Shown here piece after piece: positions 63,360 through 64,000 of a stretch of 64,000 nucleotides of DNA. This DNA comes from Amaranthus tricolor (lineage: Eukaryota; Streptophyta; Magnoliopsida; Caryophyllales; Amaranthaceae): NCBI RefSeq assembly GCF_026212465.1, contig NC_080049.1:4365362-4429361 (forward strand), in the 5' to 3' direction. A program made the translations under genes and the position numbers. Under the pieces are notes generated by a model that saw nothing but the letters and a program-made list of their open reading frames with translations, searched no databases and was not told the origin of the DNA. Positions within the stretch are counted from its first letter, which is position 1. Every line of letters begins with the position of its first letter.

Positions 63360-64000
63360 AAGTAGCTCAAACTTGGTTTGTTTTGCACACAACACTATTT
63401 GGGATATATTATTGTGTTGAAGTGGTTAGAATTGAAAATCATAGTCATATGCTAGAAATTACGTGTTAAGTTGAGATTTTATGCGTTTTTAAGCGTTTTT
63501 GTCACTTTTGCGTATAAAATAAACTTGGTTTGTTTTGCACGAAACTTGGCACACAATACTTTTTATTATATATTGTTGTGTTAAAGTGGTTAGAATTTAA
63601 AATCATAGTCATTTGCTAGAAATTACGTATTAAGTTGAGATTTTATGCGTTTTTAAGCGTTCTTGCCACTTGAGCGCATAGAGTAGCTCAAACCTGGTTT
63701 TGTTTTGTACGAACGTTGGCACACAACACTATTTGGTATATATGATTGTGTTGAAGTGGTTAAAAATGAAAATCATAGTCATATGCTAGAAATTACGTGT
63801 TAAGTTGAGCTTTTAAGGGTTTTTAAGCGTTTTTGCCACTTTTGCGCTTAAAGTAGCTCAAACTTGATTTGTTTTCAACGAAACATGGCACACAACACTA
63901 TTTGGTATATATTATTGTTTTGAAATAGTTAAAATTAAAAATCATAGTCATGTGTTAGAATACGTGTTAAGTTGCGATTTTAAGGGTTTTTAAGCGTTTT
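63360..64000 (+). repeat. Diverged monomers at right edge
   Basis: Not quite four monomers related to 9-mer types but with extra changes: GCACACAACAC near 63380 lacks 12 bp found in its relatives, and ATAAAATAAACTTGG near 63514 lacks a further few. The HOR order is lost and the array runs off the window. No gene is present. Confidence 0.75.

Larger units (their letters stand above)
51332..64000 (+). repeat. 169-bp satellite array, plus-strand segment 2
   Basis: Continuation of the satellite in the same orientation as the preceding segment. Almost all of it is one 9-monomer HOR repeated with very few base differences, making it the most homogeneous stretch of the window. The final 640 bp lose the HOR order. 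The array runs off the window end in mid-monomer. No gene, RNA gene or inserted element was seen. Confidence 0.97.

Noticed and set aside
1..64000. CRISPR array, because of the regular repeats
   Set aside because: The repeat is 169 bp with no unique spacers, and the whole unit varies as satellite monomers do. No cas-like gene is present.
1..64000. Transposon, LTR or terminal inverted repeats within the array
   Set aside because: I found no non-satellite insert, target-site duplication pair or coding fragment of a transposase, integrase or reverse transcriptase.
1..64000. tRNA, rRNA or other structured RNA genes
   Set aside because: No stretch departs from the monomer long enough to hold one, and no conserved tRNA or rRNA sequence blocks were seen.

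Overview
The whole 64 kb window is one kind of sequence: tandem satellite DNA built from an AT-rich monomer of about 169 bp (roughly 34% GC in a monomer counted by hand at 42701-42869). I found no protein gene, RNA gene, transposon, CRISPR array or regulatory module anywhere on either strand. A long, multimeric, nucleosome-length AT-rich satellite without interruption points to a eukaryotic chromosome, most likely a plant centromeric or pericentromeric array. I do not recognise the family and cannot name the species; centromere function is inference.

Layout. From 1 to 18281 the monomers run on the minus strand, taking the CATATGCTAGAAATT reading as forward. A 100-N gap (18282-18381) follows, and from there to the end every monomer runs on the plus strand, with a second 100-N gap at 51232-51331. 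Both gaps have exactly the placeholder length used for unknown-size joins.

Monomers are organised into distinct higher-order repeats (HORs). Minus-strand part: a 15-monomer unit twice (1-5069), a 19-monomer unit twice with equal 3219-bp lengths (5070-11507), a dimer unit seven times (about 12018-14404), a partial return to the 15-mer order (14405-16607), diverged monomers (16608-17627) and a possible progenitor block (17628-18281). Plus-strand part: a lead-in block (18382-19400), a 12-monomer unit three times (19401-25396), a 28/27-monomer super-unit twice (25397-34613), mixed monomers (34614-38653), a 4-monomer unit nearly four times (38654-41090), loosely ordered monomers (41091-46721), a 10-monomer unit twice (46722-50040), diverged monomers (50041-51231), and after the second gap a 9-monomer unit about eight times (51332-63359), ending in diverged monomers.

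Nothing here works together as genes do. The interest lies in array structure: at least seven HOR families in 64 kb, one orientation switch, deletions at short direct repeats, phased T-tracts predicting curved DNA, and CpG-type substitutions suggesting methylation. Short open frames of up to 98 codons are by-products of the satellite: 169 is not a multiple of 3, so each monomer shifts the frame.
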